This document shows positions 34,445-44,303 of a stretch of 64,000 nucleotides of DNA, piece by piece (the first letter of the stretch is position 1; each line of letters starts with the position of its first letter). Both the position numbers and the translations under genes were made by a program. The stretch is from positions 62,001 to 126,000 of the forward strand of contig JAHCIJ010000003.1 of NCBI GenBank assembly GCA_026129255.1, in the 5' to 3' direction. Below the pieces are notes generated by a model that had not been told where the DNA came from, made no database searches, and saw only the letters and a program-made list of their open reading frames with translations. The stretch is from Anaerolineales bacterium. GTDB lineage: Bacteria > Chloroflexota > Anaerolineae > Anaerolineales > UBA11579.

Positions 34445-36439
34445 ATGCACCATTTGCCCTTGCTGATCAATATCTCCATTGCGTTGGCTGCCGCGTTCGT
34501 TGGCGGCATTTTGGCCCGCCGTGTAAAGTTGCCCGCCATTGTGGGCTACTTGCTGGCGGGCATTGCAATTGGGCCTTTTACGCCCGGCTTTGTAGGGGAT
34601 ACGGACACGATCAGCCAGTTGGCCGAGTTGGGCGTCATCTTCCTTATGTTTGGCGTTGGCCTGCACTTCTCTTTCTCTGACCTGTGGAAAGTGCGCAAGA
34701 TCGCCATACCAGGCGCCGTCCTGCAGATGTTGCTGGGCACGCTGGCCGGCTTTGTGCTCAGCCAGTTCTGGGGCTGGTCGCCCGCTGCGGGCATCACCAT
34801 GGGCCTGGGTATCTCGATCGCCAGCACGGTGGTGCTGCTGCGCGGGCTGATGGACAACAACCTGCTCAACACGCCCCACGGCCGGGTAGCTGTGGGCTGG
34901 CTGGTGATGGAAGACCTGGCCACCGTACTCATCCTGATCCTGATGCCCGCCCTCTCGCCTCGCGGCGGCGGGTTTGCCCTGAGCGCCCTCGGACTGACCC
35001 TGGTCAAAGCGGGCGCATTCGCTGCCATCATGTTCCTCATAGGCAAGCGCTTCATCCCGTGGCTGTTGGATCGTATTGCCCACACGCGCTCACGTGAGCT
35101 TTTCATTTTGGCCATCCTGGTGATCACCCTGGCCACCGCCTTGGGCGCTTCCGAGATCTTTGCAGTTTCGCTGGCCTTGGGCGCATTTGTTGCCGGCGCC
35201 ATTGTGAGCGAATCGCCGCTCAGCCACCAGGTGGGTGCAGATGTGCTGCCCTTCCGTGAGGCGTTTGCTGTGCTGTTCTTCGTCTCGGTAGGTATGCTGG
35301 TCAACCCAGTATTTCTGATCCAGCATTTGGGCCAGGTGTTCCTACTCACGTTGGTGGTCGTCTTCGGCAAGATATTCATTAACCTGTTTTTGGGGTTCTT
35401 TATTCCTGGCCAGGCCAAGACCTTTATGGTGGTGGCGGCTGGCTTGAGCCAGATCGGTGAATTTACTTTCATTGTCGGCCAGGCAGGCCTGATGCTGGGC
35501 TTGCTCGATCGAAATCAGTACTCGCTCATCCTGGCAGCCGCCTTGCTTTCCATAACAGTTAACCCGTGGATGTATCGCCTGATCCCCGTGGCAGAGAAGA
35601 CGCTCAAGGGCATCCCATGGATCTGGAAGCGCCTGGATCGCCACGCTGCCCTGCCAGCAACCGAAGAAAAAGAAGGCGAGCACCCGGTGGTGCTGGTTGG
35701 CTACGGCCGCGTGGGTGGGCATCTGCTCTCCGTACTGCGTTCTCTGGAGATTCCCGTCAAAGTTATCGAAGCGGATCTGGAGCGGGTAGAGATGCTCAAC
35801 GAGGAGAACGTGCCGGTGCTCTATGGAGATGCAGCCAACTCAGAAGTGCTCACCCATGCGCACTTGGAACACGCCAAGGCGCTTGTGGTATCTGTGCCAG
35901 AGGAAGCGGCCACTGAGATGATCGTCAGCGCCGCGCATGACACCAACCCCAACCTGCCGATCATTGCACGCGCCGCAACCGAAGAGGGCATTCAACGCCT
36001 CGCCGAGTTGGGCGCCAGTTTTGTTGTGCACCCGGAACTGGAGGGCGGCCTGGAGATGGTGCGCCACACGCTGTTGGAGCTCGGCCTGCCACGCCGTGAA
36101 GTGGATGAGTACGCCGAGCAAGTGCGCATCAAGCGCTATGAAGCCTTGAACGAGTACAGCTCAGCGCAACCACTGGTGCGCAACATCCTGCGCGCTATCG
36201 GTGAGATCGAGATCACCTGGATCGAAGTGCCAGACGATTCGCCGTTGGTGGGACACACGCTGGCGGAATCGGATCTGCGCGGCAAGACGGGCGCCTCGGT
36301 GGTGGCTATGGTGCGTGACCAGAAACTCAACGCCAATCCCAAATCGTCTACCAAGTTCCAGGCAGGCGACCGCATCGGCATCATTGGTGACTCTGCGCAG
36401 ATCTTTGCAGTGGAAGCCTATTTGCGCAGCGGCGAATAG
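34445..36439 (+). CDS. CPA2 family cation:proton antiporter with TrkA-N/TrkA-C domains
   Basis: A 664-residue Kef/YbaL-type protein. Residues 1 to about 385 form 12-13 membrane helices with VGYLLAGIAIGPFTPGF and FAVSLALGAFVAGAIVSESP. A RCK (TrkA-N) domain follows with VVLVGYGRVGGHLLSVL (about 425) for nucleotide binding, and a TrkA-C domain ends the protein. It probably exchanges K+ or Na+ for H+ under control of NAD(H) or another nucleotide. The ATG at 34445 has AAAGAAG upstream. It is divergent from the SDR gene and converges, 3 nt apart, with the chelatase gene. Confidence 0.93.
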   Translation: MHHLPLLINISIALAAAFVGGILARRVKLPAIVGYLLAGIAIGPFTPGFVGDTDTISQLAELGVIFLMFGVGLHFSFSDLWKVRKIAIPGAVLQMLLGTLAGFVLSQFWGWSPAAGITMGLGISIASTVVLLRGLMDNNLLNTPHGRVAVGWLVMEDLATVLILILMPALSPRGGGFALSALGLTLVKAGAFAAIMFLIGKRFIPWLLDRIAHTRSRELFILAILVITLATALGASEIFAVSLALGAFVAGAIVSESPLSHQVGADVLPFREAFAVLFFVSVGMLVNPVFLIQHLGQVFLLTLVVVFGKIFINLFLGFFIPGQAKTFMVVAAGLSQIGEFTFIVGQAGLMLGLLDRNQYSLILAAALLSITVNPWMYRLIPVAEKTLKGIPWIWKRLDRHAALPATEEKEGEHPVVLVGYGRVGGHLLSVLRSLEIPVKVIEADLERVEMLNEENVPVLYGDAANSEVLTHAHLEHAKALVVSVPEEAATEMIVSAAHDTNPNLPIIARAATEEGIQRLAELGASFVVHPELEGGLEMVRHTLLELGLPRREVDEYAEQVRIKRYEALNEYSSAQPLVRNILRAIGEIEITWIEVPDDSPLVGHTLAESDLRGKTGASVVAMVRDQKLNANPKSSTKFQAGDRIGIIGDSAQIFAVEAYLRSGE

Positions 36440-36442
36440 CCG

Positions 36443-37411
36443 CTACGCGTTCAGTTCGGCCTTGACGGCCTGGTACAAATTCTCGGCACGCAGCTCGCTC
36501 AGCGTATAGCACGGTGCCTTGAGATGTTCAGCCAAGGCGTCCGCCAGCCCTTGGTCAAAGGCGGCGTGCTCCATATTAACCACCACACTACGAATATCAT
36601 CTTCGGCGATCTGGTCAGCCAGTTTATGCGCCTCAGGTTGCGGTGCGCCGTCCCCCAACGTAACGTTGCCAGCGCCATCGGTGAGCAGGATCATCAGCGG
36701 CAGCACATCAGGGTGCAACCGCTTCTCGCGCATGATGACTTCATGCGCCATGAACAAGCCCGCCGAGAGCGGGGTTTTACCGCCCACGGGGATATCTGCC
36801 AGGGCGCGCTGCGCCAACTGCACTGAATTGGTAGGCGGCAGGATCAGGTTGGCGCGGTCTTTCTGGAACACAACCAGACCCACGCGGTCACGGCGCTGGT
36901 ACGCATCCGTGAGCAGTGAGAGGATGGCGCCTTTGGTAGCCGCCATACGCTCGGCCACCGCCATAGACCACGAAGCGTCCACAACAAACAAGACCAAATT
37001 GGCCGTGCGCTTGACACGCACTTTGCGCTGCAGGTCCTGGCGTTGGATGGCAAACGCCATGTGCTTACGCTGCTCGGTGCGCGTTTTCTGATGGGGCGCC
37101 GCGGCGCGGATGGTGGCATCGAAGGCGATGTCGCTCAGATCATCCCCGGCGGGCCGCGCCTGGATGTAGCGGCCGCGCTTGCGCTCGGTGCGCGTGCGTG
37201 AGCGCCGCCCGCTGCGCCGGCGCGTAATTTTGTCCAGGGGGTTGGAGAGCTTGCGCGGAGCAAATTTCTCCTGGGTCGGGTTGACCTTCTGGCCCCCGTC
37301 CCACCAGTGTGCATCGCCGGAGTTGAAGATCTCCTGCTCGCCAGGCTCAGCGGTTTGGTTTTGCGGATCCGTATCGCTGGGTTCCTGGCTGTTATCTAGA
37401 TCTTTTTTTTT
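36443..37411 (-). CDS. chlD: ChlD-type VWA half of a chelatase, read after a -1 frameshift
   Basis: An open frame of about 320 codons that continues the AAA+ half at 37396-38505 in the -1 frame. After the A9 run it reads DLDNSQEPSDTDPQNQ (acidic Pro-rich linker), then a basic segment (TRRRSGRRSRTRTERKRG), and then a VWA domain whose MIDAS motif is VVDASWSM. There is no start codon with a ribosome site at its beginning, and the frame opens only at a TAG 17 nt before the run, so translation must arrive from upstream. With the shift the product would be 687 residues, the normal size of ChlD. Confidence 0.85.
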   Translation of the reverse strand, partial: KKKDLDNSQEPSDTDPQNQTAEPGEQEIFNSGDAHWWDGGQKVNPTQEKFAPRKLSNPLDKITRRRSGRRSRTRTERKRGRYIQARPAGDDLSDIAFDATIRAAAPHQKTRTEQRKHMAFAIQRQDLQRKVRVKRTANLVLFVVDASWSMAVAERMAATKGAILSLLTDAYQRRDRVGLVVFQKDRANLILPPTNSVQLAQRALADIPVGGKTPLSAGLFMAHEVIMREKRLHPDVLPLMILLTDGAGNVTLGDGAPQPEAHKLADQIAEDDIRSVVVNMEHAAFDQGLADALAEHLKAPCYTLSELRAENLYQAVKAELNA

Positions 37412-38505
37412 ACGGGGTCCTGTTGGCTACCCTCTTGCTCGTCTTGCGTTTCGTTTTCGCCATCTGCCTCACCCGACTGGTGCATTTCGTTGATCTTCTC
37501 TTGCAGCTCAGTCACCGTGATCTCGGTTTGATGGAACGGGCCGTGTTTGATACGGTGCGGCAGCGCCAGCTCAGCGGCAATGGCAATATCCAGCGGGCTC
37601 ACAGCCTTGCGGGCGTCGAAAGCAGCTTGGGCGCGGGCGCCCTTCAGGATCACCAGATCGGCGCGGTGGCCATCCACCTGCAGCGAGGCCGTCAGCGAAG
37701 CGATAGACACCAGATCACGCGAGGTGTACGCCACCGAGTCCACGAGCTCACGCGCCGCCAGGATCTGCTCGGCCAGCTCTTGCTCCCTGGGCGCCCATTC
37801 CTTGTAGAAGGCTTCGGGGTCCAACTCGAACTTCAGATTGCGCTCCATGATCTGCACGCGCTGGCGCGCATCACGAATGCTGCCAATATCCACAGAGAAG
37901 GCAAAACGGTCGAGCAGTTGCGGGCGCAAGTCGCCTTCTTCCGGGTTCATGGTGCCGATAAGAATGAAGCGCGCCGGGTGCGAGAAAGAGATGCCTTCGC
38001 GCTCCACGATGTTGACGCCCATCGCAGCCGAATCCAGCAGCAGATCCACCACGTGGTCGTCCAGTAGATTGACTTCATCGATGTAGAGCAGGCCGCGGTT
38101 GGCCGCGGCGAGCACCCCCGGTTCAAAGTGGCGTTCGCCTTTTTGGATGGCTTTCTCGATATCCAGCGTGCCCACCACGCGGTCTTCGGTAGCGCTGACA
38201 GGCAGATCCACAAAGCCCACCTTGCGCTTGGTCACCGCCAGCTCCTGCCCGGCCGCTTTGCGCTCACGCGCCCAGTCTGACCAGGTTTCAGGCGCGTTGG
38301 GGTCATCATTAAAGGGCGATTCGGCAAAAACATCGATCTCGGGCAGCAGGGCGGCCATGGCGCGCGAGGCGGTGGATTTTGCCGTACCGCGCTCACCACG
38401 GATGAGCACGCCACCAATACGCTGGTCTACTGCGTTGAGAATGAGCGCACGTTTCATGCGCTCCTGGCCGACAATTGCGGTAAATGGAAAGGCTGCACGG
38501 GGCAT
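37396..38505 (-). CDS. Mg/Co-chelatase AAA+ subunit (ChlI-like), zero-frame product
   Basis: A 369-residue AAA+ ATPase. VGQERMKRALILNAVD opens the domain, Walker A is RGERGTAKST, Walker B is LLYIDEVNLLDDHVVDLLLD, and the SFSHPARFILIGTMNPEEGDLRPQLLDRF sensor region is typical of ChlI/BchI. The C-terminus becomes acidic and ends QQDPVKKKI at an A9 run. Stopping here gives a ChlI-sized subunit; slipping by -1 gives full ChlD. No chlH/cobN is in the window, so Mg versus Co cannot be decided. Divergent from rpsA. Confidence 0.93.
   Translation of the reverse strand: MPRAAFPFTAIVGQERMKRALILNAVDQRIGGVLIRGERGTAKSTASRAMAALLPEIDVFAESPFNDDPNAPETWSDWARERKAAGQELAVTKRKVGFVDLPVSATEDRVVGTLDIEKAIQKGERHFEPGVLAAANRGLLYIDEVNLLDDHVVDLLLDSAAMGVNIVEREGISFSHPARFILIGTMNPEEGDLRPQLLDRFAFSVDIGSIRDARQRVQIMERNLKFELDPEAFYKEWAPREQELAEQILAARELVDSVAYTSRDLVSIASLTASLQVDGHRADLVILKGARAQAAFDARKAVSPLDIAIAAELALPHRIKHGPFHQTEITVTELQEKINEMHQSGEADGENETQDEQEGSQQDPVKKKI
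37403..37411 (-). promoter_or_regulatory. A9 slippery site for -1 frameshift or transcript slippage
   Basis: Nine consecutive A on the minus strand within CCCGT-A9-GATCTAG. Zero frame stops at the TAG; re-reading one A joins the VWA half. An AGGA lies 6 nt upstream as a possible internal Shine-Dalgarno stimulator. Confidence 0.8.
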
Positions 38506-38617
38506 GGGCTGTGTTGGTTCCTTATTTTGAAACTTGAGCGGCTAGTCTATCACAGCGCAAAATTGTAAGGTGTGGCGCCGGGTCTGCAGCGCTAATGAAA
38601 GCACCGCTTTTTGGCGT

Positions 38618-38623
38618 TATAAT
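38618..38623 (+). promoter_or_regulatory. rpsA -10 box
   Basis: Perfect TATAAT 35 nt before the rpsA start; no convincing -35 hexamer at the usual spacing. Confidence 0.5.
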
Positions 38624-38658
38624 GAGGCTACCTTAATCTCTGGAGTAACCACACGTAT

Positions 38659-39972
38659 ATGAGTCAAAACGAACTCTCCCATTCGGGGGAGCAAGCCGGC
38701 GCTCAGGCGCAGTCCACCGGCTTGACCATGGAAGAATTGCTCAATCAGAGCGAGTTGAATCTGGATATGCCCCGCCCAGGCGAGATGCGCCCTGGGATCG
38801 TGGCGAGCACAGCTAACAACGAAATTCTGGTGAGCATTGGCGCCAAGTCCGAAGGCATTATTTCCTCCCGCGAAGTCGAGTCAATGACGGCAGAAGAGCG
38901 GGAGCAGATCAAAGTCGGCCAGGAAATCCAGGTCTATGTGGTCAGCGCCGAGGGCGCTGGCGGCATGATGCAGCTTTCCTACACCCGCTCCAAAGAAGAT
39001 GATGACTGGAGCATGGCCGAAGAGCTGATGAAGTCCAAAGACACGCACACCGGCACCGTTGACGGTTTCAACAAGGGTGGCTTGATCGTGCGTGTGGGCC
39101 GCCTGCGCGGCTTTGTTCCGGCTTCGCAGATCAGCCAGTCCCGCCGCCTGCGCTACAAGGGCGACACGCCTGAGCTGCGCTGGGAAGAAATGAAGGGCGA
39201 GCCGCTGAGCGCCCGCGTGATCGAAGTTGACCGCGAGCGCCGCCGCCTGATCCTCAGCGAACGCGCGGCCAACCAGGAAACCCGTGAGGCGATGAAAGAA
39301 CGCCTACTGGGCGAGATCGCCATCGGTGAGACCCGCAAGGGCCACGTCACCAGCCTGGCTGATTTCGGCGCCTTCGTGAATATCAACGGTGCTGATGGTT
39401 TGGTCCACCTTTCCGAGCTCTCCTGGGAGCGCGTCGATCACCCCAGTAAATTGCTGAAGGTAGGCGATGAGGTGGAGGTCAAGGTCATCAGTATCGACCA
39501 TGACCGCAAGCGCATCGGCCTCTCCATGCGCCAGCTGCAGCAAGACCCGTGGGAAGATCAGATCAGCCGCTACCATGTGGGCCAACTGGTCGAAGGCACG
39601 GTGACGCGCCTGGTCAAGTTTGGTGCGTTTGCCCGCCTGGACGAGAATGTTGAAGGTCTGATCCATATCTCTGAATTGGGCGAAGGCCATGTCGAGCATC
39701 CCAAAGAAGCCGTGCACGAAGGCGACAAGCTAGTGGTGCGCATCATCAAGATCGAGCCAGACAAGCGCCGCATTGGCCTCTCGCTGAGCAAGGTCGACTC
39801 GGCCCAGTTCAGTGATCTGGACTATGCCGCCGCCATGGCTGAGCTGGACCAGAGCGACGAGCCTGCAGCGGATGAGCCGAAAGCCGAAGCTGTAGCAGAC
39901 GAAGCAACGGCTGATGAACCTGAGGCCAGCGAGCCAGAAGTCAGCGAACCTGCCCCTGCCGAGGAGAACTAG
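38659..39972 (+). CDS. rpsA: 30S ribosomal protein S1
   Basis: A 437-residue protein with four S1 (OB-fold) RNA-binding domains at about residues 41-110, 128-200, 213-280 and 297-367. The third and fourth are the most typical (ADFGAFVNINGADGLVHLSEL and VKFGAFARLDENVEGLIHISEL). The C-terminal 55 residues are an acidic Glu/Ala-rich tail. Four domains is fewer than the six of E. coli S1 and close to the form in many other phyla. GGAGT is 12 nt upstream of the ATG. A terminator follows. Confidence 0.93.
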   Translation: MSQNELSHSGEQAGAQAQSTGLTMEELLNQSELNLDMPRPGEMRPGIVASTANNEILVSIGAKSEGIISSREVESMTAEEREQIKVGQEIQVYVVSAEGAGGMMQLSYTRSKEDDDWSMAEELMKSKDTHTGTVDGFNKGGLIVRVGRLRGFVPASQISQSRRLRYKGDTPELRWEEMKGEPLSARVIEVDRERRRLILSERAANQETREAMKERLLGEIAIGETRKGHVTSLADFGAFVNINGADGLVHLSELSWERVDHPSKLLKVGDEVEVKVISIDHDRKRIGLSMRQLQQDPWEDQISRYHVGQLVEGTVTRLVKFGAFARLDENVEGLIHISELGEGHVEHPKEAVHEGDKLVVRIIKIEPDKRRIGLSLSKVDSAQFSDLDYAAAMAELDQSDEPAADEPKAEAVADEATADEPEASEPEVSEPAPAEEN

Positions 39973-39998
39973 CTTCGGCGCAGTTTCAAACTAGAGAC

Positions 39999-40030
39999 AA
40001 AAGAGCGTGTTTTATTGACACGCTCTTTTT
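39999..40030 (+). terminator. rpsA terminator
   Basis: AAAAGAGCGTGT / ACACGCTCTTTT stem of 12 bp with a 7-nt loop and a T run. Confidence 0.88.
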
Positions 40031-40049
40031 ATAACCAAGGAGCAGGGAA

Positions 40050-41552
40050 ATGAAAAAGACCAAGAAGTCTCGCTGGCCGGTAATGGTTTGGGCCATGGTC
40101 GTGGCGATGGCTATTCTGAATTATTCGCTTCTCTTTGCTCAGCGCCATCTATATCCAGACCGTTTCGTTGCCGAACTCTTCTGGAGACTCGCTGCGCTGG
40201 CCTTTGCCGTCGTAGGCGCGCTCATCATCAGTCGCGAACGCCGCCACCTGATTGGCTGGCTGTTGATGGTCACCCCCATCATGATTACGGTCGCCACCGT
40301 ATGGAGCCAATTTGCAGAACCTCAGCTGGCTGCCGCAACCACGTTGGATGTACCGCTCTTTTTGTATGTCTGGTTCAACACTTGGTCGTGGTGGCTGCTC
40401 ATTGGCCCCATTCTGCTCATCTTCTATCTTTTTCCTACAGGCAAATTGCTTTCCAGGAGCTGGCGCTGGGGTATAGCGCTGGTGTTAACCGCCTTTGGTC
40501 TGTTCCTGTTTCTGGTCACATTCAGTCTGGAGGCTGAAATCGGAGAGACCGCCCGCATATTGGCCAACCCCATTGGCTTCCTGCCCAATGAAGTGATTGG
40601 GCCGTTGCTGGCGATCATGGGCTTTTTCCTGGTTAGCGGCTCCCTGGGTTCGCTCATCTCGGTATTTGCACGCTATCGCAAATCGCAAGCGGTAGAACGC
40701 GCCCAAATGCGTTGGCTGTTTGTTGCCTGTGCGCTCTTCGTCATCAACTACGCCATTGGCTTTTTGATCGACGGCTATGTCGATTCGCCACTCGGGGAAA
40801 CCCTGTTCATCCTCACCGTCTTCGCCATCCCCATCTCGATTGGCATCGCCATTCTGCGCTATCGTCTGTGGGATGTTGATGTTGTCATCAACCGCTCGCT
40901 GGTCTATGGTGTACTCACCACCTTGCTGGCGGCGCTCTTCGCTGGCACCGCCGCCGTGCTCTCACAGCTAGCCAAGGCCGCCTTCGGCGAAGAAATGCAG
41001 CAGGCCGCCGCCGCCGTCGCCGCCATCGTCGTCGCAAGCTTGTTCACACCCATCCGCACCCGTGTGGAAGGCGCCATCAACCGCCGCCTGTTTCCCGAAA
41101 ACATTGACCTCTCTCAAGGCCTGGTGGAACTCAATGCCAATCTGTGGAATTGGCTCAGCCTAACGCGCATTCTGGATTCCACACTGGAACACTTGGAAGC
41201 CATCTACGGGCATGAACAATCAGCTATTTATCTGCGGCGCAGCGCCAGCGAATACATTGCCGTGGCGGCACGCGGCATTCCCATGGCAGATCTGCCCATC
41301 CACCAGGCCAGCCCCGCCGAGCAAGACCAGCTGGCGCACAAAAAAGGCATCCTGAACGACGAAGCCAAGCCCTTTGTGCTCACCACACCCATCTACCTGG
41401 CGCGTCGCAAAGGGCCGGAACTGATTGGGATAGTGTGCCTGGGCAAGCGCAAGCAGGGGCGCGGATTTAGCGGTGGCGACATCAAGACACTTTCCGCCTT
41501 CGGCGCCAAATTGGGGGAACCCATATACGCTCTGGGTGCGAGCAAACGCTAA
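40050..41552 (+). CDS. Membrane sensor-like protein with GAF-like domain, no kinase
   Basis: A 500-residue protein with about nine membrane segments in residues 10-330. It contains ILRYRLWDVDVVINRSLVYGVLTTLLAALFAG and SLFTPIRTRVEGAINRRLFPENID, a stretch found in membrane-bound histidine kinases of Chloroflexota and Cyanobacteria. A GAF-like domain follows (about 355-490, LTRILDSTLEHLEAIYGHEQSAIYLRR). The protein ends where such kinases would begin their HisKA/HATPase domains, and none follows. It may sense a ligand and act through a separate partner. AAGGAG precedes the ATG. Confidence 0.72.
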   Translation: MKKTKKSRWPVMVWAMVVAMAILNYSLLFAQRHLYPDRFVAELFWRLAALAFAVVGALIISRERRHLIGWLLMVTPIMITVATVWSQFAEPQLAAATTLDVPLFLYVWFNTWSWWLLIGPILLIFYLFPTGKLLSRSWRWGIALVLTAFGLFLFLVTFSLEAEIGETARILANPIGFLPNEVIGPLLAIMGFFLVSGSLGSLISVFARYRKSQAVERAQMRWLFVACALFVINYAIGFLIDGYVDSPLGETLFILTVFAIPISIGIAILRYRLWDVDVVINRSLVYGVLTTLLAALFAGTAAVLSQLAKAAFGEEMQQAAAAVAAIVVASLFTPIRTRVEGAINRRLFPENIDLSQGLVELNANLWNWLSLTRILDSTLEHLEAIYGHEQSAIYLRRSASEYIAVAARGIPMADLPIHQASPAEQDQLAHKKGILNDEAKPFVLTTPIYLARRKGPELIGIVCLGKRKQGRGFSGGDIKTLSAFGAKLGEPIYALGASKR

Positions 41553-41568
41553 TACATTAATAAAGCCA

Positions 41569-41600
41569 GGAGATGGCGCAGCGGCTGCGCCATCTCCTTT
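41569..41600 (+). terminator. Intrinsic terminator
   Basis: 13-bp perfect stem GGAGATGGCGCAG / CTGCGCCATCTCC with a CGG loop, then TTTGTT. Confidence 0.85.
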
Positions 41601-41702
41601 GTTAACTTTGTCTCAACATCCCGGCATTGGCACTATCCAAAACTGAATTTGGTAGAATCCCCAAAGTTGCGGCAATTGAGCCGTAATCAAAGGAAGAGTA
41701 TC

Positions 41703-44243
41703 GTGGCAGGAATGGAACGCCTTACCCAACGTGCGCGCCGCGTACTGAGCCTGGCTCACCAGGAAGCAGAGCGCATGCGCCACAATTACATCGGCACAGA
41801 GCACCTGTTGCTCGGGCTTATCCGAGAAGAGGGTGGTGTGGCCGCACGCGTCTTGCGTGACCTGGGGCTGGAAGCCCCGCGTGTGGAAGAAATTGTCGAG
41901 CGTCTTACAGGCGCAGGCCAACACGAAGGCGAAAAGATCGATCTTTCCCCCGGCACCCAACAGGTGTTGGAGTTTGCCTTTGAAGAAGCCCGCCGCCTGG
42001 GCAACCACTATGTCAGCACCGAGCATTTGCTCCTGGGCTTGGTGCGCTACGGCGAGGGCATTGCCCTCAATGTGCTGCGCAAGCTGGGCGTAACCCCCGA
42101 GCAGATCCGCCGCCAGACACGCCGCGTGCTGCAAGAGAGCAGCGCGCCGCGCCGCCCGGCCAACCCGCCGCAAGGCGAGCGCCGCCCGCGCCGCGAGCAA
42201 CAGCGCAGCGCTAAGACTCCGATGATCGACCAGCTGGCCGTAGACCTCACCACCCAGGCCGAAGAAGAAAAGCTTGACCCCGTCATCGGACGCCAGCAGG
42301 AAATTGAGCGCGTGATCCAGATCCTGGCGCGCCGCAACAAGAACAACCCCGCCCTCATCGGTGAACCCGGTGTGGGTAAGACCGCCATCGTCGAGGGTCT
42401 GGCCCAACGCATCATCGATGGTGACGTGCCTGCGCCGCTGCTGGGCAAGCGCGTGCTGCAGCTGGATGTTGGCTCGCTCGTCGCCGGTACCATGTACCGC
42501 GGCCAGTTCGAAGAGCGCCTCAAGAAGGTGATCGACGAACTCAAGGCCTCCGAAGCTATTCTCTTCATCGACGAAGCTCACATGCTCGTGGGTGCTGGTG
42601 CGGCAGGCTCCTCAGTAGACGCCGCCAATATCCTCAAGCCCGCCCTTTCGCGTGGCGAGCTTCAGGTGATCGGCGCCACTACGCTCGAGGAGTACCGCAA
42701 GCACATCGAGAGCGACTCGGCCCTTGAGCGCCGCTTCCAGCCTGTGCTGGTAGACGAGCCCTCCGTCGAAGAAACCATCGAGATCCTGCGCGGTGTGCGC
42801 CCGGCCTACGAGGAGCACCACCGCCTGCGCATCTCTGACGAAGCGCTGGATGCGGCCGCACGCCTATCCTCCCGCTACGTTACTGAGCGCTTCTTGCCTG
42901 ACAAAGCCATCGACCTGATCGATGAGTCGGCCTCGCGCGTGCGCATGTACAAGAGCCCGGCCGCCAAGGAAGCCAAAGCGGTCACCGATGAGCTCAAGGG
43001 TTTGCGCCGCCAGCGCCTGGAAGCCGAGGAACAGGGCCGCCAGGAAGAAGGCGAAACCCTACAGCAGCGCGAAAGCGAGCTAGAAGCCAAACTGGACTCT
43101 TTCCGCACCACTTGGGACCGTGACACCAGCCCCATCGTGTCTGTGGATGACATTGCCGAACTGATCGCCATGTGGACCGGTATCCCGGTCATGCAGATCG
43201 CGGAAGAAGAATCGGCCCGCCTGCTGCACATGGAAGAAGATTTACACAAAGCCATCGTGGGCCAGGAGGAGGCGATCGATGCCATCTCCAAGGCGGTACG
43301 CCGCGCCCGCGCCGGCCTCAAAGATCCAGATCGCCCCATCGGCTCCTTCATCTTCCTCGGCCCCACCGGCGTAGGCAAGACCGAGCTGACCAAGGCGCTG
43401 GCCAAACTGCTCTTCGGCAGCGAAGAAGCGCTGATCCAACTGGATATGTCTGAATTCATGGAGCGCCACTCGGTCAGCCGCCTGGTGGGTGCCCCTCCGG
43501 GCTATGTCGGCTACGAAGATGCCGGTCAGCTCACCGAGGCCATCCGCCGCCGCCCGTACTCTATCGTCGTCTTCGACGAGATCGAGAAGGCGCACCCCGA
43601 AGCGCACAATATGCTGCTGCAGATCATGGAAGAGGGCCATCTCTCAGATGCCCGCGGCCACAAGGTGGATTTCCGCAACGCGCTGATCATCATGACCTCC
43701 AACGTGGGTGCCGACATGATCATGCGCAAGGGCGAGATTGGCTTCAACCTCAAGACCGATGATGAGGTGGAAGAGAAGATCGCCTACAAGGACATGCGCA
43801 AGAAACTCACCGATGCGCTCAAGCGGGTCTTCCGCCCTGAGTTCATCAACCGTGTGGACTCGGTCATCATCTTCCGCGCTCTCAATAAGGAAAACCTGCG
43901 CGCCATCGTAAATCTGGAGATCGAGAAGGTGGCGGCTCGCCTGAAGGAGAGCAACTTCACCCTGCAGCCCACCGAAGCCGCCCTGGATCTCTTCGCCGAG
44001 CTGGGCTACGACCGTGAATACGGCGCTCGCCCGCTCAAGCGTGTGCTGCAAAGCAAGATCGAGGATCCGCTCTCCGATGCGCTGCTGGCGGGCGACTTCA
44101 AGGAAGGCGACACCATCACCATTGATGTTGAAGTAGGTGAGGAGCAGCCAGAAATTGTGCTCAAGAAAGCCAAGCCTAAAGCGACGCGCAAGAAGAAAAC
44201 ACTGCCGCCTGCGCCGCCAGCTGAAGCCTTGGCTGCAAACTAG
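41703..44243 (+). CDS. clpC: ATP-dependent Clp protease ATP-binding subunit ClpC
   Basis: An 846-residue class I Clp/Hsp100 unfoldase. Two Clp-N repeats occupy about residues 1-145 ([21 protein letters not shown] and [20 protein letters not shown]). AAA1 has Walker [14 protein letters not shown] and AAA2 has [16 protein letters not shown] short coiled middle domain lies between them. It should feed substrates to ClpP. The GTG at 41703 is preferred because AAGGAAGAG sits at good distance; the ATG at 41712 is the alternative. A TAGAAT at 41653-41658 may be its -10 box. No ctsR or mcsAB is adjacent. Confidence 0.95.
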   Translation: MAGMERLTQRARRVLSLAHQEAERMRHNYIGTEHLLLGLIREEGGVAARVLRDLGLEAPRVEEIVERLTGAGQHEGEKIDLSPGTQQVLEFAFEEARRLGNHYVSTEHLLLGLVRYGEGIALNVLRKLGVTPEQIRRQTRRVLQESSAPRRPANPPQGERRPRREQQRSAKTPMIDQLAVDLTTQAEEEKLDPVIGRQQEIERVIQILARRNKNNPALIGEPGVGKTAIVEGLAQRIIDGDVPAPLLGKRVLQLDVGSLVAGTMYRGQFEERLKKVIDELKASEAILFIDEAHMLVGAGAAGSSVDAANILKPALSRGELQVIGATTLEEYRKHIESDSALERRFQPVLVDEPSVEETIEILRGVRPAYEEHHRLRISDEALDAAARLSSRYVTERFLPDKAIDLIDESASRVRMYKSPAAKEAKAVTDELKGLRRQRLEAEEQGRQEEGETLQQRESELEAKLDSFRTTWDRDTSPIVSVDDIAELIAMWTGIPVMQIAEEESARLLHMEEDLHKAIVGQEEAIDAISKAVRRARAGLKDPDRPIGSFIFLGPTGVGKTELTKALAKLLFGSEEALIQLDMSEFMERHSVSRLVGAPPGYVGYEDAGQLTEAIRRRPYSIVVFDEIEKAHPEAHNMLLQIMEEGHLSDARGHKVDFRNALIIMTSNVGADMIMRKGEIGFNLKTDDEVEEKIAYKDMRKKLTDALKRVFRPEFINRVDSVIIFRALNKENLRAIVNLEIEKVAARLKESNFTLQPTEAALDLFAELGYDREYGARPLKRVLQSKIEDPLSDALLAGDFKEGDTITIDVEVGEEQPEIVLKKAKPKATRKKKTLPPAPPAEALAAN

Positions 44244-44263
44244 CCATCCACGTTAAAATAAGC

Positions 44264-44294
44264 AAACAAGAGATACTGAGTATCTCTTGTTTTG
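44264..44294 (+). terminator. clpC terminator
   Basis: 13-bp perfect stem AAACAAGAGATAC / GTATCTCTTGTTT with a TGA loop, followed by TGTTT. Confidence 0.88.
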
Positions 44295-44303
44295 TTTAAG
44301 CCT

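Noticed and set aside
36443..37060. Separate VWA gene starting at the ATG at 37060
   Set aside because: The frame is open for more than 340 nt upstream with a typical ChlD linker, so this ATG is internal.
41627..41658. Consensus clpC promoter TTGGCA...TAGAAT
   Set aside because: The spacer is 20 nt, too long for a standard promoter; only the TAGAAT is mentioned as a possible -10 box.
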